NCBI RefSeq assembly: GCF_013409365.1
Contig: NZ_JACCBA010000001.1
Coordinates: forward strand, 8,308,001-8,372,000
Source: Actinomadura luteofluorescens
GTDB taxonomy: Bacteria > Actinomycetota > Actinomycetes > Streptosporangiales > Streptosporangiaceae
Length of the DNA: 64,000 nucleotides
Direction: 5' to 3'
Numbering within the stretch: the stretch's first letter is position 1; each line of letters starts with the position of its first letter. Position numbers and translations under genes: made by a program. Positions 9,085 to 18,156 of the stretch are shown piece after piece. The notes beneath the pieces were generated by a model. That model saw only the letters and a program-made list of their open reading frames with translations, searched no databases and was not told the DNA's origin.

Positions 9085-9612
9085 TCAGCGGTCTCTGAAG
9101 AGGGCTGGAGTGGCTACTCCCCGGCGGGGGGTGCGGGGCGGCGCAGGCCTTTGCCGCACAGGTCGGTCTGTTTGAGCGCGCGGAGCCGGCCAGATCTGGA
9201 TGAGATAGACCTCTGGTGATCGCGACACGCATCCGTCGTATGCGATGTCGCGGCCACGAGCATGTGCGCGGAGCCGGTAGGTGCCCGGCCCTGCCGGGGT
9301 GAGCATCGGCAGGGCGGGTGGATCTGCCGTCAGGCAGCGCACCATGAGTGGGCCGTGTTCCACCTTCGTGCTGGCCTCGGCGACTTCTTCCCAGTCCGCA
9401 TCGTCCAAGGGCGGCTGGTGGTCGTGGATCTCGATGTGCACCGCGACGTTGCCGTTGGCGATTCCGGTGTGTACGAGCACCCCTTCGCCGGTGGTGGAGA
9501 GGAGCCGTCCAGCTTCCTCGGGCACGTAGTCCTGCTGGTCCGGCTTCATGAGAAGGAACTGGTGGTAGTCGATGTAGGTCCACGCGGGGCCATGTCGGGC
9601 GATCAAGGTCAT
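9085..9612 (-). CDS. Conserved actinobacterial hypothetical protein
   Basis: A 175-residue protein starting MTLIARHGPAWTYIDYHQFL. Its central part has alternating strands with acidic turns (VHIEIHDHQPPLDDADWEEV), and the C-terminal part has the pattern GTYRLRAHARGRDIAYDG followed by EVYLIQIWPAP, which recurs in uncharacterised actinobacterial proteins. There is no signal peptide or membrane segment. The last 25 residues are low-complexity Pro/Arg and may be an altered end. Function unknown. Confidence 0.6.
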   Translation of the reverse strand: MTLIARHGPAWTYIDYHQFLLMKPDQQDYVPEEAGRLLSTTGEGVLVHTGIANGNVAVHIEIHDHQPPLDDADWEEVAEASTKVEHGPLMVRCLTADPPALPMLTPAGPGTYRLRAHARGRDIAYDGCVSRSPEVYLIQIWPAPRAQTDRPVRQRPAPPRTPRRGVATPALFRDR

Positions 9613-9646
9613 CGAGCTATTCCTTCGCTGTTGGTGGGTTAGCGGT

Positions 9647-9830
9647 TCAAGGTTCCGCCGGCTTGGACTGCTGCGATCCAGATTGGGAGATCCTGGCCCT
9701 GGCGTTGGGTGAGGATGACGGCGAAGTCAGGGACGTGCCGGGCGAGCACATCCAGTTCCGGGCACCGCGCCAGGATCGCTTTGAGCTGGAGTTGGTGTTC
9801 CTCGTCGGGCCGGTCGGGGCGGGGGGTGAT
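9647..9830 (-). pseudogene. C-terminal remnant of an ISL3-type transposase
   Basis: The - strand reads RPDEEHQLQLKAILARCPEL, then DVLARHVPDFAVILTQRQGQ and DLPIWIAAVQ, the pattern of the C-terminal region of ISL3-family transposases. The DDE core is absent and the upstream sequence is in other frames. Confidence 0.6.
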
Positions 9831-10148
9831 CCAGCCTGCCGCTTTGCGGGCCGAGGTGCAGCGAAGGTGAGTTCGGCACCGGCCGCGCGGGCGACCCCCG
9901 GTAGCGGTCCTGCGGCGTGCTCGACGTCATCGAGTACACCGACGTTCGGGTCCGGGCTCGTGCTGCTGTCGCACCGGCTCAAGCCCATCGCGTGGCGGGT
10001 GAGCGACCCTCGCCGTCCAGAGCGTCCGGGTGCTGGTCCTAACAACCGGCGCTGCCCGGCCACGGCGCCCGCACGGCCGCGAAGACGCCGTGGCGGGGCG
10101 TCAGGACGCACCAGGGTCGAACCGTTCCCTGGGCGGAGCAGGGGCCAG
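9831..10148. other. Decayed spacer
   Basis: A - strand stretch (VGVLDDVEHAAGPLPGVARA) hints at a lost coding region, but I cannot place it in a family. Long open frames on the + strand look like chance frames. Confidence 0.35.
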
Positions 10149-10754
10149 TCAGGCGTCGAGCGGGTTGCGCCGGATGCGGTCGGCGACCCCAGCGGACACC
10201 GACAGCGCGGCGGAACTGCCCGGCTTGCGCGCCGCCTGGTCACGGAAGCAGGTCGTGAACTCCTCGGCCAGGTCCAGGCGCGGGTAGCGCTCCAGTACCT
10301 CGCCGCGCAGCCCGACCGGGATCCCATCGAGGCCGCGACCGGAGATGTCGATGCCGGTGGCCAGCTCCAGCAGGTGGCCCTCGGGATCCTCTTCGACGGG
10401 CACCTCGGGCCACATGTGCCGCACGATGATCTCCGACGCCCGTACCCGGCGCTCCGGGGGCCAGCCCGCGCAGGCGCCGAAGACCCAGGCCACGTGGCCG
10501 CCCGCATCCTCGAACGGCACCGTGTGGCTGTCGAACTCCGCCACCAGGCCGATGTCGTGCAGGAGAGCCGACACGTAGAGCAACTCGGCGTCGAACGCGA
10601 TGCCGTTGCGCTGTGCGTGTGCCGCCGCCCAGAGGTAGGAGCGGACGGAGTGGTTGAGCAGGGAAGGCGTCTCGTACGTGGTCGCCACTTCGAGAGCGCC
10701 GCGGCAGGCCGGGCTATCGGGGATCAGCAGGTCGTCCAATCCCACAGAACTCAT
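10149..10754 (-). CDS. HD-domain phosphohydrolase
   Basis: A 201-residue soluble protein. The HD fold is shown by LLNHSVRSYLWAAAHAQRNG (metal-binding His), LLYVSALLHDIGLVAEFDS (the HD pair) and the later IIVRHMWPEVPVEEDPEGHL. Proteins of this size with this pattern are metal-dependent hydrolases, including cyanamide-hydratase-like enzymes; the substrate cannot be told. ATG 10754 is chosen because GGAGG lies nine bases upstream. It appears intact and stands alone between an ISL3 remnant and an IS110 remnant. Confidence 0.8.
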   Translation of the reverse strand: MSSVGLDDLLIPDSPACRGALEVATTYETPSLLNHSVRSYLWAAAHAQRNGIAFDAELLYVSALLHDIGLVAEFDSHTVPFEDAGGHVAWVFGACAGWPPERRVRASEIIVRHMWPEVPVEEDPEGHLLELATGIDISGRGLDGIPVGLRGEVLERYPRLDLAEEFTTCFRDQAARKPGSSAALSVSAGVADRIRRNPLDA

Positions 10755-10806
10755 CGTGTTCCTCCGTTCTCCGACCTCGGCGCGCCCACTCGTACGGTGA
10801 CCTCGC

Positions 10807-10929
10807 CGCACGGCCGAGGGCAAGACCAAAAACGAGATCGTCCGCTGCCTCAAGCGCCACGTCGCGCGTGAGGTCCACCAGGTGATCATTCGCTCGACGG
10901 CACTCCTGCCACCGGTTGCGCAGACCTAG
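10807..10929 (+). pseudogene. IS110-type transposase C-terminal remnant
   Basis: The + strand encodes TAEGKTKNEIVRCLKRHVAR followed by EVHQVI and a stop, the terminal block of IS110/IS116-type transposases. Everything upstream has gone. The IS3 element at 10933 begins immediately after its stop. Confidence 0.6.
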
Positions 10930-11009
10930 GAGCTGATGTTGCCCCCGATTGACGGGCGCGGATGTTGAGAGAGGTAGAGTTCGGCGATCTTGTGAAGGAA
11001 ATCGTTTTC

Positions 11010-11309
11010 GTGCCCAAGCCTTACCCGCCGGAGTTTCGTCGGCGTGCCCTGGATCTGCTGGAGTCGGGACGATCGGTGCGGGACGTGGCCGCGGCGCTGG
11101 GCATCGCGGAGTCGTGCTTGCACCGCTGGAAACGGCGGGACCTGATAGAGCGTGGCCTGAAGCCGCTCAGCCCCGCAGAGGCCGAGTCCGCTGCCCTGGC
11201 CCAGGCCCGAGCACGGATCGCCGAGCTGGAGAACGAGATCAAGATCCTGCGGAAGGCCGCCGCGGCGGTCGAGCAGGTGGTGCCCCAAAAGCCCGGTTCG
11301 CCCCAATAG
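11010..11309 (+). CDS. IS3-family transposase OrfA
   Basis: A 99-residue DNA-binding subunit with the helix-turn-helix PKPYPPEFRRRALDLLESGR, SVRDVAAALGIAES, CLHRWKRRD and a leucine-zipper-like C-terminus (RIAELENEIKILRKAAAAVE). OrfA binds the IS ends and, by frameshifting, forms the N-terminus of the OrfAB transposase. GTG 11010 is chosen because family members start at this residue; an in-frame ATG at 10962 would place coding sequence in the terminal repeat. A slippery A-AAA-G at 11287-11291 near its end serves the -1 shift. Confidence 0.85.
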   Translation: MPKPYPPEFRRRALDLLESGRSVRDVAAALGIAESCLHRWKRRDLIERGLKPLSPAEAESAALAQARARIAELENEIKILRKAAAAVEQVVPQKPGSPQ

Positions 11310-12169
11310 CCGAGTTGGCCGTTGAGGGCGTCCCGGTCAAGCAGGCATGTCTTGCGCTCGGAGTGTCCCGATCGGGCTTCTACGACGCCCGCACCCGACC
11401 CCCCTCGGCGCGCGCCATCCGTCAAGCGTGGCTGACCGGCCAGATCACTGCCATCCACCAGGCATCACGACAGACCTATGGATCGCCCCGAGTGCGCGCC
11501 GAGCTCGTCCAGGGCCAGGGCGTGGCCGTCTCGCGCAAGACGGTGGCGGTGCTGATGCAGCGGGCCGGCCTGGCAGGGCTGCCCCTGCGGCGTCGCGCCA
11601 AGCGGGTCCCCGCCGCGGCAACGGTCACCGACCTGGTGAAACGCGACTTCCACCGCGATGGCCCCAACCAGTTGTGGGTCACCGACATCACCGAGCACCC
11701 CACCCGCGAGGGCAAGCTCTACTGCTGCGTGGTCCTGGACGCCTACTCCCGCCGAGTGGTCGGCTGGGCCATCGATTCACGGCAACGAGCCGACCTGGCC
11801 ACCTCCGCTCTCGGCATGGCAATCGACTCCCGCGGCACCGCCGGACAGATCCCTGACACGATCATCCATGCAGATCACGGCACCCAGTTCACCTCATGGA
11901 CCTTCACCGAACGCGCACGCCGAGCCGGACTCCTACCCTCCCTGGGCACCGTCGGAGACCCCTACGACAACGCCGTGGCCGAATCGTTCTGGGCACGCAT
12001 GCAAACCGAGCTACTCGACCGGCAACGCTGGCGGACCCGCGTCGAGCTCGCCAACGCGATCTTCGAATACATCGAAGGGTTCTACAACCGCCGCCGACGA
12101 CACTCCGCCCTGGACTACATGAGCCCGATACAGTTCGAAAGCACCCACCCGCTGAACCTGATCTCCTGA
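11288..12169 (+). CDS. IS3-family transposase OrfB (DDE integrase core)
   Basis: The catalytic subunit, about 293 residues, is read by -1 frameshift from orfA at 11287-11291. It has the HTH_21 region (ITAIHQASRQTYGSPRVRAE) and an rve-type integrase core with all three acidic residues visible: Asp in LWVTDITEHPTREGK, Asp in TIIHADHGTQFTS and Glu in DNAVAESFWARMQTE. The C-terminus FYNRRRRHSALDYMSPIQFE is typical. No stop or frameshift damages it, so this IS may still be active. Confidence 0.88.
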   Translation, partial: KARFAPIAELAVEGVPVKQACLALGVSRSGFYDARTRPPSARAIRQAWLTGQITAIHQASRQTYGSPRVRAELVQGQGVAVSRKTVAVLMQRAGLAGLPLRRRAKRVPAAATVTDLVKRDFHRDGPNQLWVTDITEHPTREGKLYCCVVLDAYSRRVVGWAIDSRQRADLATSALGMAIDSRGTAGQIPDTIIHADHGTQFTSWTFTERARRAGLLPSLGTVGDPYDNAVAESFWARMQTELLDRQRWRTRVELANAIFEYIEGFYNRRRRHSALDYMSPIQFESTHPLNLIS

Positions 12170-12201
12170 CCAGCGAGTCCGTGAAACCGGGGCAACATCA
12201 G

Positions 12202-12839
12202 GTCGACCGGTGGCGGGCGGAGGTGTGGCCGACGGTGGAAGCACCGCGGCGGACCTGGGCGCCTGGATCTGCTTCGAGGACGAAGCCGGCCAGGGGCTGA
12301 GGCCGCCCAAAGGCACCACCTGGGGACGGCGCGGACGCACACCGGTGGTGCGCGTCACCGCCCGCGGCACCCACCGGATCTCGCTGGCCGCGCTCGTGGC
12401 GATCAAGCCCGGCGAGCATCCCCGGCTGATCTATCGCGCATACGCCTACCGCGGCCGAAAACGCGAGAGAAAGGGATTCGACGAGGGCGACTACATCCGC
12501 TTACTGGATGCCGCTCACCAGCAACTCGGCGGGCCGATCGTCGTCGTGTGGGACAACCTCAACACTCACCGCTCGGCCCGGATGCGCCGCTACCTGGCCG
12601 CCCGGGACTGGCTCACCATCTTCTACCTGCCGCCCCATGCTCCTGAACTCAACCCCGTCGAGGGTGTGTGGTCACACCTGAAACGGTCCCTGGCCAACCT
12701 CACCAAGCACACCATCGACCAGCTCATGCAGCTGATCAAGACCCGCCTGAAACGCATCCAGCACCGGCCCGCCCTACTCAACAGCCCCCTCGCCCACACC
12801 CACCTGCAAATCAGTAACCCAGCTATTGAAGCTCTCTAG
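12202..12839 (+). pseudogene. IS630-type transposase, 5' part lost to IS3 insertion
   Basis: The frame ending at 12839 encodes a DDE_3-type core: AWICFEDEAGQGLRPPKGTT with catalytic Asp/Glu, GPIVVVWDNLNTHRS with the second Asp, and HAPELNPVEGVWSHLKRSLA with the terminal Glu. The N-terminal helix-turn-helix part is missing upstream of the IS3 end, and the first codons (VDRWRAEVWPTVEA) lie in another frame. The core is intact but has no start. Confidence 0.85.
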
Positions 12840-13115
12840 GTGGGGATCTCGCATTGGGCGGTGAGGTCATGCAGAACGGTCGAGCACCGCGCATAGCCGG
12901 TGAGTTCTCCCACCCCCGGAAGCGTAACGTTTAGCCCCCCCATCACCGGACAGTTTCACGGACCACCTATCTGAGACAACACCACAGCAGGTCGTGATCT
13001 CGTTGTCGATCTCCAAAGTCTCCTGCACGGTTGTCCGACGTCCCGAGCACTAGAGCCATACCGTTAAAGGTAGATGCGTGGCGAGGTCGCACCTGGGCTC
13101 TGATAGTGAGGCGTC
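12840..13115. other. Spacer with no recognisable gene
   Basis: No gene is seen. A stretch near 12945-12965 resembles the end of a mobile element but has no partner repeat that I can pair. Confidence 0.35.
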
Positions 13116-13484
13116 ATGACGGGGCGTACATGGGTTTGGATCGGGGCCGGGGTCTCAGTCGCGGCGGTGGTCGGGGTGGGCGTCTACTTCAGTGTGGTGG
13201 GGCTGGACCGGGCCGACAAGCTGGGCAGCGTGATCGGGGGGCTCGCCACGCTGGTAGGGCTGGCCATGACGCTGTACGGGCTGGTGTCGGGCTCGGGAGG
13301 GAACCGACGAGTGTCGCAGAATGCCCGAGCTTCGGGCGGCCGGATCTTGCAGGTGGGTGGGAGCCAGACCAGTTCGACATCAGGTAATGGGGCGGTGGAC
13401 GAGGTGCGGCAGCGCGGTCGGACACGCAAGGCCGGGGAGATTTCCCAGGTCGGGGGAGATCAGAACCCGTCCGCGCAACCATGA
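13116..13484 (+). CDS. Two-helix membrane protein with Q-V-G motifs in a cytoplasmic tail
   Basis: A 122-residue protein with two membrane helices (about residues 4-25 and 37-56) and a long C-terminal tail. The tail holds two short Q-hydrophobic-G motifs, GGRILQVGGSQ (about 75-85) and GEISQVGGDQN (about 107-117), the first preceded by SQNARAS. Such motifs resemble the core tetrad of RHIM-like amyloid signalling sequences, but the match is short. The stop overlaps the start of the next gene by four bases, so the two are translationally coupled. Function unknown. Confidence 0.6.
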   Translation: MTGRTWVWIGAGVSVAAVVGVGVYFSVVGLDRADKLGSVIGGLATLVGLAMTLYGLVSGSGGNRRVSQNARASGGRILQVGGSQTSSTSGNGAVDEVRQRGRTRKAGEISQVGGDQNPSAQP

Positions 13485-14326
13485 TCGGACCGCTGCGTCG
13501 ACGCGAGGGAGTGTCGCAAAACGCCAAGGTCAAGAACGGCGGTGAGCTCATCCAGATCGCTGGTGACCTGGTCACCCATCTTCATTACCACGAGACGGGC
13601 GGGCCGATCGGTCCCTCAAGGGAGGCTGGTGGACGAAGCACTGACACTGCGGTGGGCGGCCAAGATTCTCTGTCCGAGGATCCAGCCGCTGTCCCCGTTG
13701 CCGTGGCCGGGAATAGGAAGGCTGGGCTGGGGTCTTCACCAGCCCAGCGGCCACAGACGCCGTCTGAACAACAGCCTCGAGGCCGGGCACGCAAGTGGTG
13801 GGTTACTGGCGCGGCGCTGCTGCTGACCGTGGCCTGCGCGGCCGGGGTGACTGCCCAGGCTCGACGCGGTGATGATCAGGCCGGGAAGGGCGCGGCAACG
13901 CCGAAGACTCCAGCCGCTGAGCGCACCGCTGGCGTGCCCTGTCGTCCCAGGGGTGGCGCAGTATCGGGGACTGTGGCACCGGGGCGGCCCCCAACCGCGT
14001 ACGCACCAGGAGGTGCGGGACGCGCCGAGTTAAACATTGAACGGCGTCGTATGCTCCTGACCGACGATCGCCGCGACGGTTGTGCGACTATTCTCGCTGT
14101 CACGACCGACCACGGCGATCTCGGTACCTGGGCTAACACTCACAGCGGCCCCCGCAACGGCACCCCTACGCCACCCAAGCTCATCGACATGCCCCGGATA
14201 GACACCATCGGCTGGCTCAAATTCCGTGTCTGCCTCGGCGAGGTTATCCAAGGCCGTCCCACCGTAAGGGAGGAGGGCCGCTGCGGACCATGGACCACGG
14301 CGGATCTGAAAGCGGCCGGACGCTGA
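13481..14326 (+). CDS. Single-pass membrane protein with N-terminal Q-I-A motif
   Basis: A 281-residue protein. Its N-terminus repeats the motif region of the upstream gene: SQNAKVKNGGELIQIAGDLV (residues about 12-31), followed by a His-rich THLHYHE. A low-complexity linker leads to one membrane helix (KWWVTGAALLLTVACAAGVT, about 104-123), then a soluble C-terminal domain ending in FRVCLGEVIQGRPTVREEGR with Cys in CLGE and RCGPW. The topology suggests the motif lies in the cytoplasm and the C-terminal domain outside. The start codon overlaps the preceding stop. Family not recognised. Confidence 0.6.
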   Translation: MIGPLRRREGVSQNAKVKNGGELIQIAGDLVTHLHYHETGGPIGPSREAGGRSTDTAVGGQDSLSEDPAAVPVAVAGNRKAGLGSSPAQRPQTPSEQQPRGRARKWWVTGAALLLTVACAAGVTAQARRGDDQAGKGAATPKTPAAERTAGVPCRPRGGAVSGTVAPGRPPTAYAPGGAGRAELNIERRRMLLTDDRRDGCATILAVTTDHGDLGTWANTHSGPRNGTPTPPKLIDMPRIDTIGWLKFRVCLGEVIQGRPTVREEGRCGPWTTADLKAAGR

Positions 14327-14394
14327 AATCCGGGACGGTGCCGGTGTGCCAGCCGATAATCTCCCTGCCGGCCTCTAGCCAAGAATGCCCTGGT

Positions 14395-14590
14395 CGGCGA
14401 GGTAGCGGTGCAGAGAAGCCTGGGGGATGCCGGTCCTGGCGGCGATTTGGCCCGAGTGATTTGCCCTGGTCTTTTAGCAGCCGGGCATATTCGATCTTGT
14501 CTTCGGGGTGGACGATGGGGCCGGCCGACCTGGCGGGCGGCGGCGCGGGCGTGGGCGGCGTTCGGCGTTGAAGGTGCGTGCCATTGCTGT
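14395..14590 (-). pseudogene. Site-specific recombinase-like HTH remnant
   Basis: The - strand reads MARTFNAERRPRPRRRPPGR, then in a second frame PIVHPEDKIEYARLLKDQGK, and in a third QIAARTGIPQASLHRYLAD. The last piece is a helix-turn-helix like that at the end of serine recombinases or IS proteins. Two frameshifts in about 200 bases show that it is broken. Confidence 0.5.
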
Positions 14591-15359
14591 GCGGGATCTT
14601 GTTCGTCCGGGGTGCTGACGAAACCCTTTGATCAGCGGCAACGTGAGGGCCCCGCTCCACCGGATTCCAGGCCAAGCAAGATCATCTTCCACCTTTCTCA
14701 GGTCTGGTGAGAGGCACACGTTGATCAGCGCACGACCGCCCGGAGATGAACATCGCCAGTTCCGGCACCTTCCAGCGTCGGCCGATGTCCTCCCGAACCC
14801 GCTACAACTGGGTGCTGGACTTCCACCCCACACTGGCTGGCTCGCTGGCAAGGTCGCCAACCTCGGCAGTGATGGGCGCACCAGCTACCAACCGATCGAC
14901 CAGGCCTCCTCGGCAAGGTTCAGTACAACTACAGCCTCGACCGGACCAAACTCCTGGGCTTCGATCGCGGCAAGCTATGGCGGGCCAGCGACAACATCGC
15001 CTGGAACAACTGGACCGACCACAAGAAGGATCCGCAGCCGCGCAAGGTCGAGACCGATCCGGTGCTGCACGCCGGGTGCGCCAGGACCTGCGGCGTGGAC
15101 GCACGCCACGGCAGACCGCCGGGCGGTTGCGCCTGCAGGCCGGTCGCGACAGCGTGAGTGTGGCGCGTTGCCGCCGACGGCGCGACCGCCAGCCACGAGG
15201 CGATCTACACCTAAACCTATGCCCTTGCCCAGGGTCGAGCTGGGCTGCCACGGCATCATGCTGCCGTCCGGGCAGACCCGGCGACATCGCCGCACCAACT
15301 TTCATATTGGCGCGCTGGGAACTGTGGATCACCTGCACCGCAGGGGTTACGTTGTGTGA
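14591..15359. other. Decayed region upstream of the SMC-type operon
   Basis: No intact gene. The + strand between about 14,900 and 15,100 encodes a phrase with protein-like composition (YNYSLDRTKLLGFDRGKLWR, then ASDNIAWNNWTDHKKDPQPR), but frameshifts cut it on both sides and I cannot name the family. The operon at 15360 may use a promoter here, though I see no clear one. Confidence 0.35.
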
Positions 15360-16040
15360 GTGTCTACGGACAATGAGAGTGATCGATTTTCCGATGCGAT
15401 CCGGCTGCTGCTACTCATTGCGGCTGTGGCCGATCCTGTCGGGGAGCCTGTCGGGCCTGATGTCCCGACAAACGCGGTGGCTGTCCTGCACGCTGAGAGC
15501 CGTCTGCAGAAGCTCGACTTCTGGCTGAGAAACCCCGACTATCTCGCCGATGAGCTGCTGAACGACTACGAGCGCAGCGGCGAGACGATCCTGCTGGACC
15601 TCGCGGGCCGGATCCTAGATTCCGACGAGCCCGAGGTGTGCGCGATCCCGATGCTGCGCTATTTGTTCGGGGCGTTTGAGTATCTGGACCAGGCGTTGAG
15701 TGTGCTGGCCGCCCCGCGCCTGGTGGTAGTCCGGCAGCGCCGCAGCCAAACCCGTGTCATCCAAGACAGCTACTACCTAACCGGCAAAGGCCGTCAGATC
15801 GCAGATCAGGCCACCGCTCAGTTCCCCGAACTGGCCTGGTACACCGAACGGGCGCTCCTGGTGCGCGCCTTGGCCGAGGCGACCGGCCACACGGCGCTCG
15901 CGCTGCGGCGTCGCCAGTATCTGCAGCGTGACTATGCCCAGACGCCGCTGGGGGAGATCATTCCATCGATCGCCGACCGAACGCGCGAGCGGCTGACCGT
16001 GATACGCGAAGCGACCTCGCAGGGAGCCGTCCATGAGTGA
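15360..16040 (+). CDS. Winged-helix partner of an SMC/ABC-type ATPase (ABC-3C middle-component-like)
   Basis: A 226-residue soluble protein starting at GTG 15360. The N-terminal two thirds are helical (AVLHAESRLQKLDFWLRNPD, then YLADELLNDY). The later part carries a winged-helix pattern with a typical wing, LVVVRQRRSQTRVIQDSYYL followed by TGKGRQIADQAT. It overlaps the downstream ATPase gene by eight bases, so the two form a coupled operon. Size, winged helix and pairing with a zinc-hook ATPase fit the middle component of ABC-three-component conflict systems. I infer this from layout; the family match is not certain. Confidence 0.6.
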   Translation: MSTDNESDRFSDAIRLLLLIAAVADPVGEPVGPDVPTNAVAVLHAESRLQKLDFWLRNPDYLADELLNDYERSGETILLDLAGRILDSDEPEVCAIPMLRYLFGAFEYLDQALSVLAAPRLVVVRQRRSQTRVIQDSYYLTGKGRQIADQATAQFPELAWYTERALLVRALAEATGHTALALRRRQYLQRDYAQTPLGEIIPSIADRTRERLTVIREATSQGAVHE

Positions 16041-18117
16041 GGAGCTGGCCATTCCGTCGGAGAGCGAGTTGCACCGGCGGATCACCACCAGGCTCGGCGA
16101 CGCCGACCCTGAGGAGGTCGCCGCGATCCTCACCGCGCACGGCCTCGATCTGACAGCGCCGTTGCCTGCCCGCCGCGAACTGGTCGTGCATCGCCTGTAC
16201 TGCGAGGGCGTGAAGAGCACCGGGACCGCCGCCAAGGACGGCCCGTTCACCCTGGACATTCCGTTGGGGCCAGGGCCGTGGGCGATCGCAAGCGAGATCA
16301 ACTCCGCGGGGAAGTCGAGCGTCCTGTGGGCCTTGAGTTTCGCGCTGCGAGGCGAAGGTTTCGCGGCCTTCCGGCGCCCCGAGACGGTGGGCTGGTTCCA
16401 CTATGTGCGCGCCGACGTCGAGGTCGGCGGAGTGGCGGCGTCGGTTCGGCTCACCTTCGAACGGCCCGGCCGCCCGCACGCGCGCCTTCTGAGCGCTGAC
16501 GCTCTGCCTGCTCTGCTGGCCCTTGAGGGCCGCGGCGAGGAGGGGCCCGGTGTGCGCACGGTGTCGGAGGCCGAACCGCCGGAGGTCGAGGCGCTGATCG
16601 GCCGTTTCATGATGGACCGGCTCGGCCTGCGCCCGATCTCGGTGTGGACGGCTGAACCCGGCGCGCCGAAGGGCGAGGATGGGCAGCGCGACAGCACCGA
16701 GCAGGTGCATGGGTGGCCGAGCTTCTTCTACGCGCTGGCGCTGAACTCGGCCAATGACACGATCCTTCTGGGACCCACGACGGTCGGACAGCTACCGGTG
16801 CGGCTCATGCAGCTGTTCCTGGACGTCCCCTACGCCTCAGAGCTGACGCGCCTGGTCACCGCACGCAAAGCGGAACTCCAGGAGGAGAGCAGAGTCGCGC
16901 GACGCGCCGATGAAGACGCCCGAGCCCGCCAGCAGAAGGTCGAGCCGCTGCGCGCCGCGCTGGCCGACGCTCAGCAGCGGCTTCGCGACCTGCGGGACGC
17001 ACAGCCGGACATCACCGCGTTGCTGCAAGCCGTGGAACGCGCGGCCGCGCAGGTCGTCGCCTGCCAGGATGCCCATCAGGTCGCGGCCGGTCAGCTTGAG
17101 GCCGCCCGCAAGAACAGACTGGCCGACCAGCGGGCGGCCCGGCGCGCCCGGCAGAGCAGCGCCGCGCGGCTACTCCTGGGGGCCCTGGACCCCGAGGCAT
17201 GCCCTCGCTGCGACCACGACATCGATGACGCCCGCCGGGCCATTGAGGACACCGAGCACCGATGCTCCGTCTGCGCCAACCCTCTGCCAGACGAACCTAA
17301 CGACCCGGAGGCGGCGCAAGAGGCCCTGACCCGCATAGACGACCGTCTGGCCGCCTCCCAGGCCGCCGAGACCCGCTTCAAGGCTGCGGCGGACCAGGCT
17401 GCCCGGACACTCGAGGGTGCCCGCACAGCCTATGAGGATGCGGCCGCGGCTCTGGCTGCGGCGCGGTCCGGTGAGGCGTTCACCCTGCTGGAACAGACCC
17501 AGCAGGAGGTGTTCACGTTGCAGGGCGCGCTCACCCTGGCGGCTGGCGAGACCACCGGTGCGCTTCCCGCACTGGCCGCAGCCTTGTCCGAGCCCATTGC
17601 GCAGCCGACCGGACCGCACCCGCTCAATGACGAGCGAGTCCTGGCCGTGGCCACCGAGGTCGTCAAAGAGGTCGTTGACGCCCATAGCCGGGCCCTGTTC
17701 ACCGAACTCAACGGCGAGATCCTTGCCATCGCCCAAGCATTGGGCGTGACCAATCTCGGCAGCGTCAACCTCAACCTGGCCGGCCACCTGAACGCCATCA
17801 AGTCCGGCGCCAAGCACCCTTATTCGTCTTTCAGCCCCGTCGACCGGCTCCGGATGAGGATTGCCGCCGTCGTCGGGATGGTCCGGGTCGGACGCCGTCG
17901 AGGCATCGTCTCCCATCCCGGGCTCCTGCTCATCGACGCCCCCACCGCCGACGAAGTCGTCCCCGAAACCGCGCATCAGGTCTTGCAGACCCTCTACGAC
18001 ACCGGCAACGACATCCCCGGGATACAGATGATCATTACGTCGACCGAGAGCGCCGTCTGGGACATCTTCCCCGAGGACCGTATCGTGACGGGCGTTGACG
18101 GTCGCGAACTGTTCTAG
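16033..18117 (+). CDS. Rad50/SMC-like ATPase with zinc-hook
   Basis: A 694-residue protein. The N-terminal ATPase half has a Walker A (SEINSAGKSSVL, Lys about 94). A long coiled-coil-rich centre (about 270-500) encloses two CxxC pairs (390/393 and 411/414), like a zinc hook. The C-terminal half has a signature-like SFSPVDRLRMRIAAVVG (about 599) and Walker B LLLIDAP (631-637) followed by Thr-Ala-Asp-Glu. This is the build of SMC/Rad50-type ATPases used in DNA repair and in defence systems such as Lamassu or ABC-3C. The coupled winged-helix gene and a split third gene support a defence operon. The sequence looks intact. Confidence 0.8.
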   Translation: MSEELAIPSESELHRRITTRLGDADPEEVAAILTAHGLDLTAPLPARRELVVHRLYCEGVKSTGTAAKDGPFTLDIPLGPGPWAIASEINSAGKSSVLWALSFALRGEGFAAFRRPETVGWFHYVRADVEVGGVAASVRLTFERPGRPHARLLSADALPALLALEGRGEEGPGVRTVSEAEPPEVEALIGRFMMDRLGLRPISVWTAEPGAPKGEDGQRDSTEQVHGWPSFFYALALNSANDTILLGPTTVGQLPVRLMQLFLDVPYASELTRLVTARKAELQEESRVARRADEDARARQQKVEPLRAALADAQQRLRDLRDAQPDITALLQAVERAAAQVVACQDAHQVAAGQLEAARKNRLADQRAARRARQSSAARLLLGALDPEACPRCDHDIDDARRAIEDTEHRCSVCANPLPDEPNDPEAAQEALTRIDDRLAASQAAETRFKAAADQAARTLEGARTAYEDAAAALAAARSGEAFTLLEQTQQEVFTLQGALTLAAGETTGALPALAAALSEPIAQPTGPHPLNDERVLAVATEVVKEVVDAHSRALFTELNGEILAIAQALGVTNLGSVNLNLAGHLNAIKSGAKHPYSSFSPVDRLRMRIAAVVGMVRVGRRRGIVSHPGLLLIDAPTADEVVPETAHQVLQTLYDTGNDIPGIQMIITSTESAVWDIFPEDRIVTGVDGRELF

Positions 18118-18156
18118 GCCCAGTTGGCGTCAGGCCCGGCGGGGGAGAGGGACAGC

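Larger units (their letters stand above)
10933..12201 (+). mobile_element. IS3-family insertion sequence, complete
   Basis: A full-length IS of about 1.27 kb. Imperfect terminal inverted repeats bound it: left TGATGTTGCCCCCGATTGAC from 10934 and right ending GGGGCAACATCA at 12200. Inside are orfA and orfB with the usual -1 overlap. No clear target duplication is visible. It interrupts an IS630-type transposase, whose 3' part follows at once. Confidence 0.85.

Noticed and set aside
10149..10754. HD-domain protein as a CRISPR Cas3'' nuclease
   Set aside because: It is far from the array, lacks the longer Cas3 HD motifs and has the size and pattern of small metabolic HD hydrolases.
9663..10871. 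A 402-codon open frame on the + strand
   Set aside because: It lies antisense to the HD-domain gene and ISL3 remnant, is Arg/Gly/Pro-rich and has no domain pattern. It is a GC-bias shadow.
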